Assembly: GCF_014649335.1 (NCBI RefSeq) | Contig: NZ_BMSV01000006.1 | Span: 434,001-498,000, forward strand | Origin: Streptomyces roseolilacinus | GTDB lineage: Bacteria; Actinomycetota; Actinomycetes; Streptomycetales; Streptomycetaceae | DNA length: 64,000 bases | Reading direction: 5' to 3' | Part shown: positions 21,666-30,771 of the stretch, piece by piece | Layout of the letters: every line of letters starts with the position of its first letter | Numbering within the stretch: the stretch's first letter is position 1 | Program-made: the position numbers and the translations under genes | Notes under the pieces: generated by a model | What the model saw: only the letters and a program-made list of their open reading frames with translations | Database searches by the model: none | Told to the model about the DNA's origin: nothing

Positions 21666-22989
21666 CGTCCTGCGGAACACCGACGACGGCCGGGACGCCC
21701 GGAGCATTCCGGCCCCGGCCGCGGAGACCGTCCCGGCCCCGGGCGCGGCGGTCGTGGAGACCGTCCCGGCCCCGGCCGCGGAGTCCCCGGCCGCGGAGTC
21801 CCTGGCGGCGCGGGCCGCCGCGCTGGACGCCGCCGACCCGCTGGCGAAGCGGCGCGACCTGTTCGCGCTCGACGACGGCGTGGTCTACCTCGACGGCAAC
21901 TCGCTCGGCGCGCTGCCCCGCCACGTACCGGCGCGGATGGCGCACGTCGTCGCCCACGAGTGGGGCCGGCTGCGCATCCGCTCCTGGGACGAGAGCGGCT
22001 GGTGGACGGCGCCCGAGCGGATCGGCGACCGCATCGCCCCGCTCCTGGGCGCCGCGCCCGGCCAGGTCGTCGTCGGCGACTCGACCAGCGTGAACGTCTT
22101 CAAGGCGCTGGTCGCGGCCGTGCGCCTGGCCGGCGACGACAGCCGGGACGAGATCGTCGTGGACGCGACGACGTTCCCCACGGACGGGTACATCGCCGAG
22201 TCCGCCGCCCGGATGACCGGCCGCCGCCTGGTGCCCGTCGCACCCGGCGACGTCCCGGCCGCGGTCGGCCCGCGCACGGCCGCCGCGCTCGTCAACCACG
22301 TCGACTACCGCACCGGCCGCCTCCACGACCTGCCCGGCACCACCGCCGCCGTGCGGGACGCGGGCGCCCTCGTGGTGTGGGACCTGTGCCACAGCGCGGG
22401 CGCCCTCCCCGTCGACCTGGACGCGCACGGCGTCGACCTGGCCGTCGGCTGCACGTACAAGTACCTCAACGGCGGTCCCGGCGCCCCCGCGTACCTGTAC
22501 GTCGCGGAACGCCACCAGGGGCGCTTCGACTCCCCGCTGCCCGGCTGGAACTCGCACGCGGACCCGTTCGCGATGTCCCCCGGCTACGCGGCGGCGGACG
22601 GCGCGCGGCGCGGCAGGGTCGGTACGCCCGACATCCTGTCGATGCTGTCGCTGGAGGCGGCCCTCGACGTGTGGGACGGGGTGGCGGTGCACGAGGTGCG
22701 GGCCAAGAGCCTCGCGCTGACGGACTTCTTCCTGGAGTGCGTCCGCGCGTACGTCCCCGAGGGGCGGCTCACCTCCCTCACCCCGGCCGCGCACGCCGAG
22801 CGGGGCAGCCAGGTCGCGCTGTCCTGCGCCGACGCGCCCGCGGTGATGGCGCGGCTGATCGAACGCGGTGTCGTCGGCGATCTGCGGCGCCCTGACGTGC
22901 TGCGTTTCGGCTTCACCCCGCTGTACGTCGGGTTCGCCGACGCCGAGCGCGCGGCCCGCGTGCTGGCAGAGGTGTGCGCGGAGCGGTAG
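21658..22989 (+). CDS. kynU: Kynureninase with a Pro/Ala-rich N-terminal extension
   Basis: PLP enzyme that cleaves kynurenine to anthranilate and alanine. 443 residues, about 25-30 longer than usual: residues 17-45 form a low-complexity stretch in which ETVPAP occurs twice. The catalytic part has VYLDGNSLGALPRHVPARM, SWDESGWWTAPERIGD, VVGDSTSVNVFKAL, LVNHVDYRTGRLHDL, VVWDLCHSAGALPVDLD and the PLP lysine in GCTYKYLNGGPGAPAYLY. It sits between the dioxygenase and the formamidase-like gene. Confidence 0.95.
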   Translation: MSDVLRNTDDGRDARSIPAPAAETVPAPGAAVVETVPAPAAESPAAESLAARAAALDAADPLAKRRDLFALDDGVVYLDGNSLGALPRHVPARMAHVVAHEWGRLRIRSWDESGWWTAPERIGDRIAPLLGAAPGQVVVGDSTSVNVFKALVAAVRLAGDDSRDEIVVDATTFPTDGYIAESAARMTGRRLVPVAPGDVPAAVGPRTAAALVNHVDYRTGRLHDLPGTTAAVRDAGALVVWDLCHSAGALPVDLDAHGVDLAVGCTYKYLNGGPGAPAYLYVAERHQGRFDSPLPGWNSHADPFAMSPGYAAADGARRGRVGTPDILSMLSLEAALDVWDGVAVHEVRAKSLALTDFFLECVRAYVPEGRLTSLTPAAHAERGSQVALSCADAPAVMARLIERGVVGDLRRPDVLRFGFTPLYVGFADAERAARVLAEVCAER

Positions 22990-23083
22990 CGCCGCCATCG
23001 GAGCCGGCCTGCGGGGGCGTCAGTCCTGGTACGGTCCCCGCAGGTCAGGCCGATTCGGCCTCGTCACCGAAAGGTTGAGCAGC

Positions 23084-23953
23084 ATGCCCGACCCCGTTGC
23101 TCGCGACGCCGCCGAGGAGGCGTCGGCCCTGTCGCACCCGGCCGTCGCCCCCGACTCCACCGCCTCGTACGGTGACCACCCCGACCAGATCGTGGACTTC
23201 CACGCGCCCCGGGGCCGGCACGACCGGGTGCCGCTCGTCGTCGTCCTGCACGGCGGCGCCTGGCGGGCCCCGTACGACCGGCGGCACGTCTCGCCCTTCG
23301 CGGACCACCTCGCCCGCCGCGGCTTCGCCGTCGCCAGCGTCGAGTACCGGCGCGGCGCCGGCCTCCCCGCGCCCCGGGGCACCGGCCCGGTGGCGGGGCG
23401 GTGGCCCGAGACGTTCGACGACGTGGCGGCGGCGCTGGACGCGCTGCCCGCGCTGGCCGCCGCGCACCTGCCGCAGGCCGACCCGCGCCGCACCGTCGTC
23501 ACCGGCCACTCCGCCGGGGGCCACCTCGCGCTGTGGGCCGCCGCCCGGCACGTCCTGCCCGCCGGATCGCCGTGGCGGCTGCCGGAGCCGCCCGAACTGC
23601 GCGGGGTCGTCGCGCTCGCGCCGATCGCGCACTTCGAGCGGGCCGTGGAACTGGACGTGTGCGGCGACGCCGTGAGGCAACTCCTCGGCGGGGAGGACGA
23701 CTTCAAGGAGCGGGCCGCGTCGGCGGACCCCGCCGTCCTGCTGCCCACGGGCATCGCCACCACCGTCGTGCAGGGCCGCGAGGACATCGTCGTCCCGCTG
23801 CCGGTCGCCGAGGCGTACGCCGAGGCGGCGGCGCGGGCCGGCGAGATGGTCGGGCTGACCGTGCTGGACGACGTGGGGCACTTCCCGCTGATCGACCCGG
23901 CGGCGGACGCGTGCGCGGTGGTCGCGGAGGAGATCGCCCAGCTCGCCTGGTGA
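23084..23953 (+). CDS. Alpha/beta hydrolase, probable N-formylkynurenine formamidase
   Basis: 289 residues. The HGG-x-W oxyanion motif (VVLHGGAWRAPYDRRHV) is typical of kynurenine formamidases and related esterases; the nucleophile is the Ser of TGHSAGGHLALWAA, and the other triad members are probably the Asp of GREDIVVPL and the His of VGHFPLID. Placement directly after tryptophan dioxygenase and kynureninase supplies the missing middle step (N-formylkynurenine to kynurenine). The ATG at 23084 has AAAGG upstream. The family alone would only justify esterase; the function rests on context. Confidence 0.82.
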   Translation: MPDPVARDAAEEASALSHPAVAPDSTASYGDHPDQIVDFHAPRGRHDRVPLVVVLHGGAWRAPYDRRHVSPFADHLARRGFAVASVEYRRGAGLPAPRGTGPVAGRWPETFDDVAAALDALPALAAAHLPQADPRRTVVTGHSAGGHLALWAAARHVLPAGSPWRLPEPPELRGVVALAPIAHFERAVELDVCGDAVRQLLGGEDDFKERAASADPAVLLPTGIATTVVQGREDIVVPLPVAEAYAEAAARAGEMVGLTVLDDVGHFPLIDPAADACAVVAEEIAQLAW

Positions 23954-24043
23954 CGCGGCGCGCCGGCGGTCGCGCCCGACCGGAGGGGCGGGACGCCGGA
24001 TTGCGGACCGAAACTGACCGCGACACTCCCTAGCGTGCTCCCC

Positions 24044-24871
24044 ATGACCTTTCTCGTGACCGGAGCCACCGGAACCGTCGGCCGCCACGTCACCGCCGAG
24101 CTGCTGCGCCGCGGCGTGCCCGTCCGCGCCCTCACCCGCGACCCCGCGTCCGCGGACCTGCCCGCCGGGGTGGAGGTCGTGCGCGGCGACCTCGCCGACC
24201 CCGCCTCCCTCGCCGCGTCCGGCGCCCTCGACGGCGTCACCGGACTGCACCTGATCACCTTCGGCGGAGCCGACTACACCCCGCTGGGGACCGGCCCCGC
24301 CCTGGTGGAGCAGGCCCGCGCCGCCGGGGTGCGGCGCCTGGTCGTCCTCCACGGCGGCGGACCCACGCCCGTGGAGGACGCGGTCCGCGCGAGCGGGCTC
24401 GCCTGGACGGTGGCCATGCCCGTCGAGTTCATGGCGAACACGCTGGAGTGGGCCGACTCCGTCCGTACGGAGGACGAGGTCCGCGAGCCGTTCGCCGACC
24501 GGCTCAGCGCCGTGGTCCACGAGGCCGACATCGGCGCGGTCGTCGCCGCGGCGCTCACCGAGGACGGGCACGCCGGGCGGGAGTACCTGATCACCGGCCC
24601 ACAGGCGCTCACCCTCCGGGACCGGACCGACGCGATAGCCGCGGCCCGGGGCCGGGAGGTGCGGCTGGTGGAGCTGGCCCCCGACGAGGCGGCGGCGCGC
24701 TGGCGGGCCGAGGGCCGCCCGCAGGAACTGGTCGACTTCCTGCTCGACGTGTACGGCGACACCCCCGTGGAGGGCCGCACCGTCACCGACACCGTGGAGC
24801 GGGTCACGGGCCGCCCGGCGCGGACGTTCGCCGCGTGGGCGCGGGAGCACGCGGCGGCGTTCCTGCCGTAG
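24044..24871 (+). CDS. NmrA-like NAD(P)-binding protein (atypical short-chain reductase)
   Basis: 275 residues. The N-terminal Rossmann motif is FLVTGATGTVGRHV, followed by VRALTRDP and VVRGDLADPASL, the pattern of NmrA/HSCARG and quinone-reductase-like proteins. There is no YxxxK catalytic pair in the expected place, so it may sense NAD(P) rather than reduce a substrate. The ATG at 24044 is preceded by TAGCGT at 24031-24036 (gap 7), a leaderless-type start. It lies between the kyn operon and a two-component system, with no overlap to either. Confidence 0.82.
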   Translation: MTFLVTGATGTVGRHVTAELLRRGVPVRALTRDPASADLPAGVEVVRGDLADPASLAASGALDGVTGLHLITFGGADYTPLGTGPALVEQARAAGVRRLVVLHGGGPTPVEDAVRASGLAWTVAMPVEFMANTLEWADSVRTEDEVREPFADRLSAVVHEADIGAVVAAALTEDGHAGREYLITGPQALTLRDRTDAIAAARGREVRLVELAPDEAAARWRAEGRPQELVDFLLDVYGDTPVEGRTVTDTVERVTGRPARTFAAWAREHAAAFLP

Positions 24872-24955
24872 GCGCCGTAGTCCTCAGGACGGATCCCGCG
24901 GAACCCCTCTCCAGCCCGACGCCCGGGCCGCGGCGGCCCCCGTACGGTGGCTGCC

Positions 24956-26251
24956 GTGACCGAGACGACGCAGCGCATCGACCCGGCCGGCCGCAGTCCC
25001 GAGCTCCACCACGCGGTGGGGATGCTCCAGGGACTGCGGGAGGACCTCGTGCAGGACGCCCTCGCCTACCGGCCCCTCCTCCCCACGGCCCTGGACGGCC
25101 CCGTCTCCCGGCGGCTGCCCGAGCGGATACGCCGGCGCCTGCTGTGGACGCCGCACTTCGTGATCGCCGCGGCCGCGCTGCTGGTCTTCGCCGTGGGGTA
25201 CGGCGCGACGGGCTTCCCCCCGGCCGCGCTCGTCCCGGCGGTGCCGGTGCTCCTGACGCTGGTCCGGCCCGTCGCCGCCTTCTGGGCGTCGCTGCTGACC
25301 ACGTCGGTGTACGCGGTCCTCGCCGGGGGTTGGGGGGTGTGGACGCCCGCCACCTTCCTCGCGCACGTCGTCGTCATGACGGTCGTCGCGGCCCGCACCC
25401 GGCCGCGCGCGGCGGCGTGGATGTGGGTGGTCACCGGCCTGTACGGACTGTTCGCCGGGACCGTGCTCGGCGGCGGTGGCGGTGACCCCACGGCCCAGCT
25501 GCTGTTCGCCGCCGCGCTCGCCCTGCTCGTCGTCACCGTGTGGCACGTGCGGCGCGCGGCGCGGGAGGAGGTCACGGCGCAGCGGACCGCCACCGCGCAG
25601 GAGCGGTCGATGCGCACCCAGCTGGAGGAGCGCACCACGATCGCGCGGGAGCTGCACGACGTGGTCGCCCACCACATGTCGGTCGTCGCCATCCAGGCGG
25701 AGGCCGCGCCGTACCGGGTGGAGAACCCGCCGCCCGAGCTGGAGCAGGCGTTCGTGACGATCCGGGAGAACGCGGTGGCCGCGCTGACCGAGCTGCGGCG
25801 CGTCCTGGGCGTCGTCCGCGCGGAGGACTACGAGGCGCCCGACGCCCCGCAGCCGACCCTCGCCGACCTGGACGGGTTGCTCGCCAACGTCCGCGACGCC
25901 GGGCTGGAGGTCGACAAGACGGTGACCGGCGCGGTGCGGGACCTGCCGCAGGGCGTGGAGCTGTCCGCGTACCGCATCGTGCAGGAGGCGCTGTCGAACG
26001 TGCTGCGGCACGCGCCGGGCGCGACGGCCCGGGTGGAGGTCAGCTACGTCCTGGGCGGGCTCGGGCTGCGCGTCGTGAACGGCCCGCCGCGCGGCCTGGT
26101 CAAGGCGTCGCCGGGCGCCGGGCACGGCATCACCGGCATGCGGGAGCGGGTCGCGATGCTGGGCGGCGAGCTGACGGCGGACGCGACGGAGGACGGCGGG
26201 TACGAGGTGGCGGCGTTCGTCCCGGTGGCGAGGGACGGGGCGGCGGCGTGA
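24956..26251 (+). CDS. NarL-family sensor histidine kinase
   Basis: 431 residues. Several membrane helices occupy about residues 60-200. The dimerisation domain is of the HisKA_3 type, with the phosphoacceptor His in RTTIARELHDVVAHHMSVV (about residue 240). A HATPase region follows, with YRIVQEALSNVLRHAPGA as the N box and GHGITGMRERVAMLGG as the G box. The GTG at 24956 has TACGGT 7 bases upstream (leaderless type). Its stop overlaps the response regulator start by 4 bases, so the pair is co-translated. The signal is unknown. Confidence 0.92.
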   Translation: MTETTQRIDPAGRSPELHHAVGMLQGLREDLVQDALAYRPLLPTALDGPVSRRLPERIRRRLLWTPHFVIAAAALLVFAVGYGATGFPPAALVPAVPVLLTLVRPVAAFWASLLTTSVYAVLAGGWGVWTPATFLAHVVVMTVVAARTRPRAAAWMWVVTGLYGLFAGTVLGGGGGDPTAQLLFAAALALLVVTVWHVRRAAREEVTAQRTATAQERSMRTQLEERTTIARELHDVVAHHMSVVAIQAEAAPYRVENPPPELEQAFVTIRENAVAALTELRRVLGVVRAEDYEAPDAPQPTLADLDGLLANVRDAGLEVDKTVTGAVRDLPQGVELSAYRIVQEALSNVLRHAPGATARVEVSYVLGGLGLRVVNGPPRGLVKASPGAGHGITGMRERVAMLGGELTADATEDGGYEVAAFVPVARDGAAA

Positions 26252-26907
26252 CGATCCGGGTGCTGGTCGTGGACGACCAGGTGATGGTGCGGGAGGGCTT
26301 CTCCGTCCTGCTGAACGCGATGCCGGACATCGAGGTCGTCGGCGAGGCGGTCAACGGCCGCGAGGCGGTCGCGAAGGTCGCGGTGCTGCGGCCGGACGTG
26401 GTGCTGATGGACATCCGCATGCCGGAGATGAACGGCATCGACGCGACGCGGGAGGTCGTCGCGGCGGACGGCGACGCGAAGGTGCTGGTGCTGACCACCT
26501 TCGACCTGGACGAGTACGTGTACCAGGCGCTGCGCGCCGGGGCGTCCGGGTTCCTGCTGAAGGACGCGTCGGCGCGGCAACTGGCCGACGGGGTGCGGGT
26601 GGTGGCGGCGGGGGAGGCGCTGCTGGCGCCGACGGTGACGAAGCGGCTGATCACCGAGTTCGCCAAGCACGTGGAGTCGCCGCGTACGGTGCCGCTGTCC
26701 CAGGTCGGCGACCTGACGGAGCGGGAGACGGAGGTCCTGGTGCTGATCGCGCAGGGCCTGTCGAACGCGGAGATCGCGGCGCACCTGGTGGTGGCGGAGT
26801 CCACGATCAAGACGCACGTGAGCAGGATCCTGGTGAAGCTGGGCCTGCGGGACCGCACCCAGGCCGCGGTCTTCGCCTACGAGGCCCGCCTCGTGACCCC
26901 GCGTTGA
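26248..26907 (+). CDS. NarL/LuxR-family response regulator
   Basis: 219 residues. Receiver domain with the acidic pair in VLVVDDQVMVREGF and the phosphoacceptor Asp55 in VVLMDIRMPEMNG; LKDASARQL has the conserved Lys. The C-terminal LuxR helix-turn-helix is LTERETEVLVLIAQGLSNAE followed by IAAHLVVAESTIKTHVSRIL. Partner of the kinase whose stop it overlaps (GTGA). The nearest candidates for control are its own operon, the P450 gene downstream and the NmrA-like gene upstream. Confidence 0.93.
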   Translation: MTIRVLVVDDQVMVREGFSVLLNAMPDIEVVGEAVNGREAVAKVAVLRPDVVLMDIRMPEMNGIDATREVVAADGDAKVLVLTTFDLDEYVYQALRAGASGFLLKDASARQLADGVRVVAAGEALLAPTVTKRLITEFAKHVESPRTVPLSQVGDLTERETEVLVLIAQGLSNAEIAAHLVVAESTIKTHVSRILVKLGLRDRTQAAVFAYEARLVTPR

Positions 26908-26977
26908 GACCATCCCCGCCGCCGGCGGCCGGCCCGACCGGCTGCCCGCGGCGGACCGGCGGGTGTAGCGTCCCCGC

Positions 26978-28183
26978 ATGGAGATGCCCTTCGACCCCTG
27001 GTCGCCCGGGTTCGTCGCGGACCCCTACCCGGCGTACGCGGCGCTCCGCGCCGGCGGCAGGGCGCACTGGTTCGCGCCCACCCGCCAGTACCTCGTCCCG
27101 CACCACGCCGACGTCTCCGCCCTCCTGCGCGACCGGCGCCTGGGCCGCACCTACCTGCATCGCTTCACGCACGAGGAGTTCGGCCGCACCCCGCCGCCCG
27201 CCGCCCACGAGCCGTTCCACGTCCTCAACGGGCACGGCCTGCTCGACCTGGAGGGCCCCGACCACACGCGGATCCGCCGCCTGGTGGCGAAGGCGTTCAC
27301 GCCCCGCACGGTCGAGCGGCTGGAGCCGGTCGTGCACCGGATCGCCGCCGAACTCGTGGACGGTCTCGTCGCGGACGGCGGCGGCGACCTCCTCACCCGG
27401 GTCGCGGAGCCCCTGCCGGTCGCGGTGATCGCGGAGATGCTCGGCATCCCGGCGTCCGACCGGCCCCTGCTGCGCCCCTGGTCGGCGGCGATCTGCGGGA
27501 TGTTCGAGTTGAACCCGGACGAGGAGACCGCCCGCCGCGCGGTGGCCGCGTCCGTGGAGTTCTCCGCGTACCTGCGCGAGCTGATCGCCCGGCGGCGCGG
27601 GGAGCCCGGCGACGACCTGGTGTCCGCGCTGATCGCCGCGCACGACGAGGGCGACCGGCTGACCGGGCAGGAGATGGTGTCGACGTGCGTGCTGCTGCTC
27701 AACGCGGGCCACGAGGCGACCGTCAACACCACCGTCAACGGCTGGTGGACCCTGTTCCGGCACCCGGAGCAGCTCGCCGCGCTGCGCGCCGGTGAGGTGC
27801 CGCTGTCCACGGCCGTGGAGGAACTGCTGCGCCACGACACCCCGTTGCAGATGTTCGAGCGCTGGGTGCTCGACGACATCGAGATCGGCGGGGTGACCGT
27901 GGAGCGCGGTTCGGAGGTGGCGCTGCTGTTCGGCTCCGCGAACCGGGACCCGGCGCGGTTCGACGACCCCGACCGCCTGGACCTGGCCCGCGCCGACAAC
28001 CCGCACGTCGGTTTCGGCGCGGGCGTCCACTACTGCCTGGGCGCGCCGCTGGCCCGGCTGGAGCTCGCCGCGTCGTTCGGCGCGCTGCTGGAGCGGGCGC
28101 CGGGGCTGCGCCCGGTCCGGGAGCCGCGGTGGCGGCCCGGCTACGTGATCCGGGGCCTGGAGGAGCTGCTGGTCACGCCGTGA
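26978..28183 (+). CDS. Cytochrome P450
   Basis: 401 residues, a soluble class I bacterial P450. The haem-binding loop is FGAGVHYCLGAPLARLE with Cys353 as the iron ligand; the K-helix ExxR is EELLR; the I helix reads NAGHEATVNT, where the usual Thr after Glu is replaced by Ala but the next Thr is kept, a variation seen in other Streptomyces P450s. No ferredoxin gene is adjacent. TAGCGT lies 6 bases before the ATG. It is convergent with, and overlaps by 11 bases, the ABC permease gene. The substrate cannot be told. Confidence 0.92.
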   Translation: MEMPFDPWSPGFVADPYPAYAALRAGGRAHWFAPTRQYLVPHHADVSALLRDRRLGRTYLHRFTHEEFGRTPPPAAHEPFHVLNGHGLLDLEGPDHTRIRRLVAKAFTPRTVERLEPVVHRIAAELVDGLVADGGGDLLTRVAEPLPVAVIAEMLGIPASDRPLLRPWSAAICGMFELNPDEETARRAVAASVEFSAYLRELIARRRGEPGDDLVSALIAAHDEGDRLTGQEMVSTCVLLLNAGHEATVNTTVNGWWTLFRHPEQLAALRAGEVPLSTAVEELLRHDTPLQMFERWVLDDIEIGGVTVERGSEVALLFGSANRDPARFDDPDRLDLARADNPHVGFGAGVHYCLGAPLARLELAASFGALLERAPGLRPVREPRWRPGYVIRGLEELLVTP

Positions 28184-29786
28184 CGAGGTCGCGGCGCCGC
28201 AGTCCCGCGAGCCCCGCCGCGACCAGCAGCGCGGTCCCGGCGAGCAGGACCAGCACCGGCTGCCACGCCATGTCGGCGCCGGGCAGCTTCGGCAGGTGCC
28301 CGAACGGCGACAGGTCGAGGACGGCCTGCGGCAGGTCCAGCGCCGGCCCGACCCAGCTGATCGCGACGGACAGCCCGGCCACGCCCCACGCCGCGACCGC
28401 CGCCCTGGGGGCGGCGCCGTGCAGCAGCACCGCCAGCGCGCCGAGGAACCACACGGCGGGCAGCTGGACGGCCGCCGCGCCCAGGACGGTGCCGGGGTCC
28501 TGCCCGTACGAGAGGTACATGCCGAGCCCGGCCGCGAGGAGGAGCAGGGCGGACCCGGCGAACGCGATCACCAGGTGCCCGGCGGCCCAGCGCAGCCGCC
28601 CGACCGCGTTCGCGAGCACCGGTTCGGCGCGCTGCGAGGTCTCCTCGCCGTGCAGCCGCAGCACCGACCCGACCGCGTACAGCGAGGCGATCATCCCGAA
28701 CAGCCCGAGCAGCGCGCCCAGGAAGGCGTCGGTGAGGGCCTGCGCGCCCCCCATCCGCTCGAAGACCTCCCGCGCCCGCTCGTTGTCCCCGACCAGGTCC
28801 GCGGCGCCCTCGACCATCCCGCCGAACACCAGTCCGGCGACGAGGAACCCGAGCGTCCAGCCGGTGAGGGAGCCGCGCTGGAGCCGCCAGGCCAGGCCGC
28901 CCGCCGTGGCGAGCCGTCCCTCGGCGGGGCCGGGCCGGGCGGGCAGGAAGCTCATCCCGACGTCGCGCCGCCCGGTCAGCTCGTACGCGGCGAGGCCCTG
29001 GACGAGGACGGCGGCGGCCGGCAGCAGCAGCACCCACCAGCGGTCCCCGGCGAACGCCCGCACGTTCTCGGCCCAGCCGACCGGCGACAGCCAGGTGAGG
29101 GGCGACCCGCCGTCGTCACGGCCCGCGTCGCCCGCCGCGCGCAGGACGAACGCGGCGCCCAGCACGGCCGCCGTGAGGCCCTTCGCCAGCCGGGCGCTCT
29201 CCGTCAGCTGGGCGGCGATCGCCGCCGTCGTGGCGAAGACCATGCCGGTCAGGCCGACCGCGAGGCCCAGCGCGAGGGCGCTGCCCGCGCCCCGGCCGGC
29301 CAGCCCGGCGGTGACGGCCAGGGCGAGGGCGGCGTTGCCGGTGAGCGCGGCGAGCAGGGCGGCGGTCAGCGGCGCCCGCCGCCCGACCATGGCGGCCGAC
29401 AGGAGTTCCTGACGGCCGGTCTCCTCCTCCTCGCGGGTGTGCCGGACGACGACGACCAGGCTCATCACGGCGGCGAGGACCGCCGCGAACACCCCGAACC
29501 GCCAGGCGACGAGCGCGCCCGTGGAGTCGCCGAACACCGGCCCGTACAGGGAGCGCAGGGAGCTGTTGGCGGTCATCGACACGGCGATCTCGGCACGTTG
29601 GGCCCGCGTGCCGTACAGGGCGTCGATGGAGCCGGCGCCGCTGACGACCACGGTGCCGAGGACCAGCACCCACACGGGCAGCAGCACCCGGTCGCGGCGC
29701 AGGGCGAGCCGCAGCAGCGTCCCGGTCCCGGCGAGGGGGCGGGACCCCCCGCCGGCGCGGGGGACGGCGGGGGCGAGGGCGGTCAC
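28173..29786 (-). CDS. ABC transporter permease (ABC-2 exporter type, two membrane halves)
   Basis: 537 residues with about twelve hydrophobic helices in two blocks, each followed by larger loops, the layout of fused exporter permeases in actinobacteria. Examples are LLPVWVLVLGTVVVSGAGS near the start, and AFAGSALLLLAAGLGMYLSY and LVLLAGTALLVAAGLAGL near the end. The GTG start at 29786 overlaps the stop of the ATPase gene (GTGA), so the two are coupled. Likely a drug or lipid exporter with its divergent regulator; the substrate is unknown. The open frame extends far upstream through the ATPase gene, which is only a shadow. Confidence 0.87.
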   Translation of the reverse strand: MTALAPAVPRAGGGSRPLAGTGTLLRLALRRDRVLLPVWVLVLGTVVVSGAGSIDALYGTRAQRAEIAVSMTANSSLRSLYGPVFGDSTGALVAWRFGVFAAVLAAVMSLVVVVRHTREEEETGRQELLSAAMVGRRAPLTAALLAALTGNAALALAVTAGLAGRGAGSALALGLAVGLTGMVFATTAAIAAQLTESARLAKGLTAAVLGAAFVLRAAGDAGRDDGGSPLTWLSPVGWAENVRAFAGDRWWVLLLPAAAVLVQGLAAYELTGRRDVGMSFLPARPGPAEGRLATAGGLAWRLQRGSLTGWTLGFLVAGLVFGGMVEGAADLVGDNERAREVFERMGGAQALTDAFLGALLGLFGMIASLYAVGSVLRLHGEETSQRAEPVLANAVGRLRWAAGHLVIAFAGSALLLLAAGLGMYLSYGQDPGTVLGAAAVQLPAVWFLGALAVLLHGAAPRAAVAAWGVAGLSVAISWVGPALDLPQAVLDLSPFGHLPKLPGADMAWQPVLVLLAGTALLVAAGLAGLRRRDLVTA

Positions 29787-30679
29787 CGGGCCACCGCCTC
29801 GTCCGCGTAGTGGCGCAGGAACAGTTCCTCCAGGGTGGGCGGCGCGCTGGTCAGCGACCGCACCCCGGCCTCGGTGAGGGAGCGCAGGACGGGGTCGAGC
29901 CGGTCGGTGTCGACCTGGAGCCGTACGCGGGTGCCGTCGACCCGCAGGTCGTGGACGCCCGGCAGGTGCGCGAGCCCGTTCGGCGGGGCGGCCAGCTCGG
30001 CCTCCACGCTGGTGCGGGTCAGGTGGCGCAGTTCGGGCAGCGAACCGGACTCCACGGTGCGGCCCTTGCGGATGATGCTCACCCGGTCGCAGAGGCTCTC
30101 GACCTCGCTGAGGATGTGCGAGGAGAGCAGCACCGTGCGGCCCCGGTCGCGCTCCTCGCGCACGCACGCCTGGAAGACGCCCTCCATCAGCGGGTCGAGT
30201 CCGCTGGTCGGCTCGTCGAGGATCAGCACGTCCACGTCGGAGGCGAACGCGGCGACGAGGGCGACCTTCTGGCGGTTGCCCTTGGAGTAGGTGCGGCCCT
30301 TCTTCGTCGGGTCCAGTTCGAACCGCTCGACCAGCTCGGCGCGGCGTGCCGCGTCCAGGCCGCCGCGCAGCCTGCCGTACAGGTCGATCACCTCGCCGCC
30401 GGACAGGTTGCGCCAGAGCGTCACGTCGCCGGGGACGTAGGCGACCCGGCGGTGCAGCTCGACGGCGTCCCGCCAGGGGTCGCGGCCGAGGAGCCGGGCG
30501 GTGCCGGAGTCGGCGCGGAGCAGCCCGAGCAGGACGCGGATGGTGGTCGACTTGCCGGAGCCGTTGGGACCGAGGAAACCGTGGACCTCGCCGGCCGCGA
30601 CGGTCAGGTCGAGGCCGGCGAGCGCGTGGGTGCGCCCGAAGGACTTGTGCAGTCCGCCGACGGTGATGGCGTTCGTCAT
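29783..30679 (-). CDS. ABC transporter ATP-binding protein
   Basis: 298 residues of the DrrA/CcmA exporter ATPase type. Walker A is GPNGSGKSTT, the signature is the permissive YSKGNRQKVALV, Walker B is VLILDEPTSGLDPLM, and the switch His is in LSSHILSE. The C-terminal 80 residues are the usual extension of exporter ATPases. The ATG start has TACCGT 6 bases upstream, so the mRNA is probably leaderless; that box lies just beside the operator shared with the divergent GbsR/MarR gene. Confidence 0.92.
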   Translation of the reverse strand: MTNAITVGGLHKSFGRTHALAGLDLTVAAGEVHGFLGPNGSGKSTTIRVLLGLLRADSGTARLLGRDPWRDAVELHRRVAYVPGDVTLWRNLSGGEVIDLYGRLRGGLDAARRAELVERFELDPTKKGRTYSKGNRQKVALVAAFASDVDVLILDEPTSGLDPLMEGVFQACVREERDRGRTVLLSSHILSEVESLCDRVSIIRKGRTVESGSLPELRHLTRTSVEAELAAPPNGLAHLPGVHDLRVDGTRVRLQVDTDRLDPVLRSLTEAGVRSLTSAPPTLEELFLRHYADEAVAR

Positions 30680-30694
30680 GCTTCGACGGTACGC

Positions 30695-30725
30695 CTTTCT
30701 TCACAAAGTTGTGAAGTTAAGAAAG
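30695..30725. promoter_or_regulatory. Operator in the divergent promoter of the ABC exporter and its regulator
   Basis: TTCACAA (30700-30706) and TTGTGAA (30709-30715) form an inverted repeat with a 2-base centre; outside it CTTTCTT (30695-30701) and AAGAAAG (30719-30725) form a second, overlapping pair. TATAAAAT at 30728-30735 is a -10-like box for the regulator. On the other strand TTCACA and TACCGT are 18 bases apart and can serve the exporter. Such symmetry fits a MarR-type dimer. Confidence 0.75.
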
Positions 30726-30771
30726 CGTATAAAATCGATGGGATCCAGGGACGACGGGAGACGAGGGGCGC

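Noticed and set aside
29787..30704. Upstream extension of the ABC permease frame
   Set aside because: It runs through the ATPase gene, which has all Walker motifs; the GTGA overlap gives a natural start at 29786.
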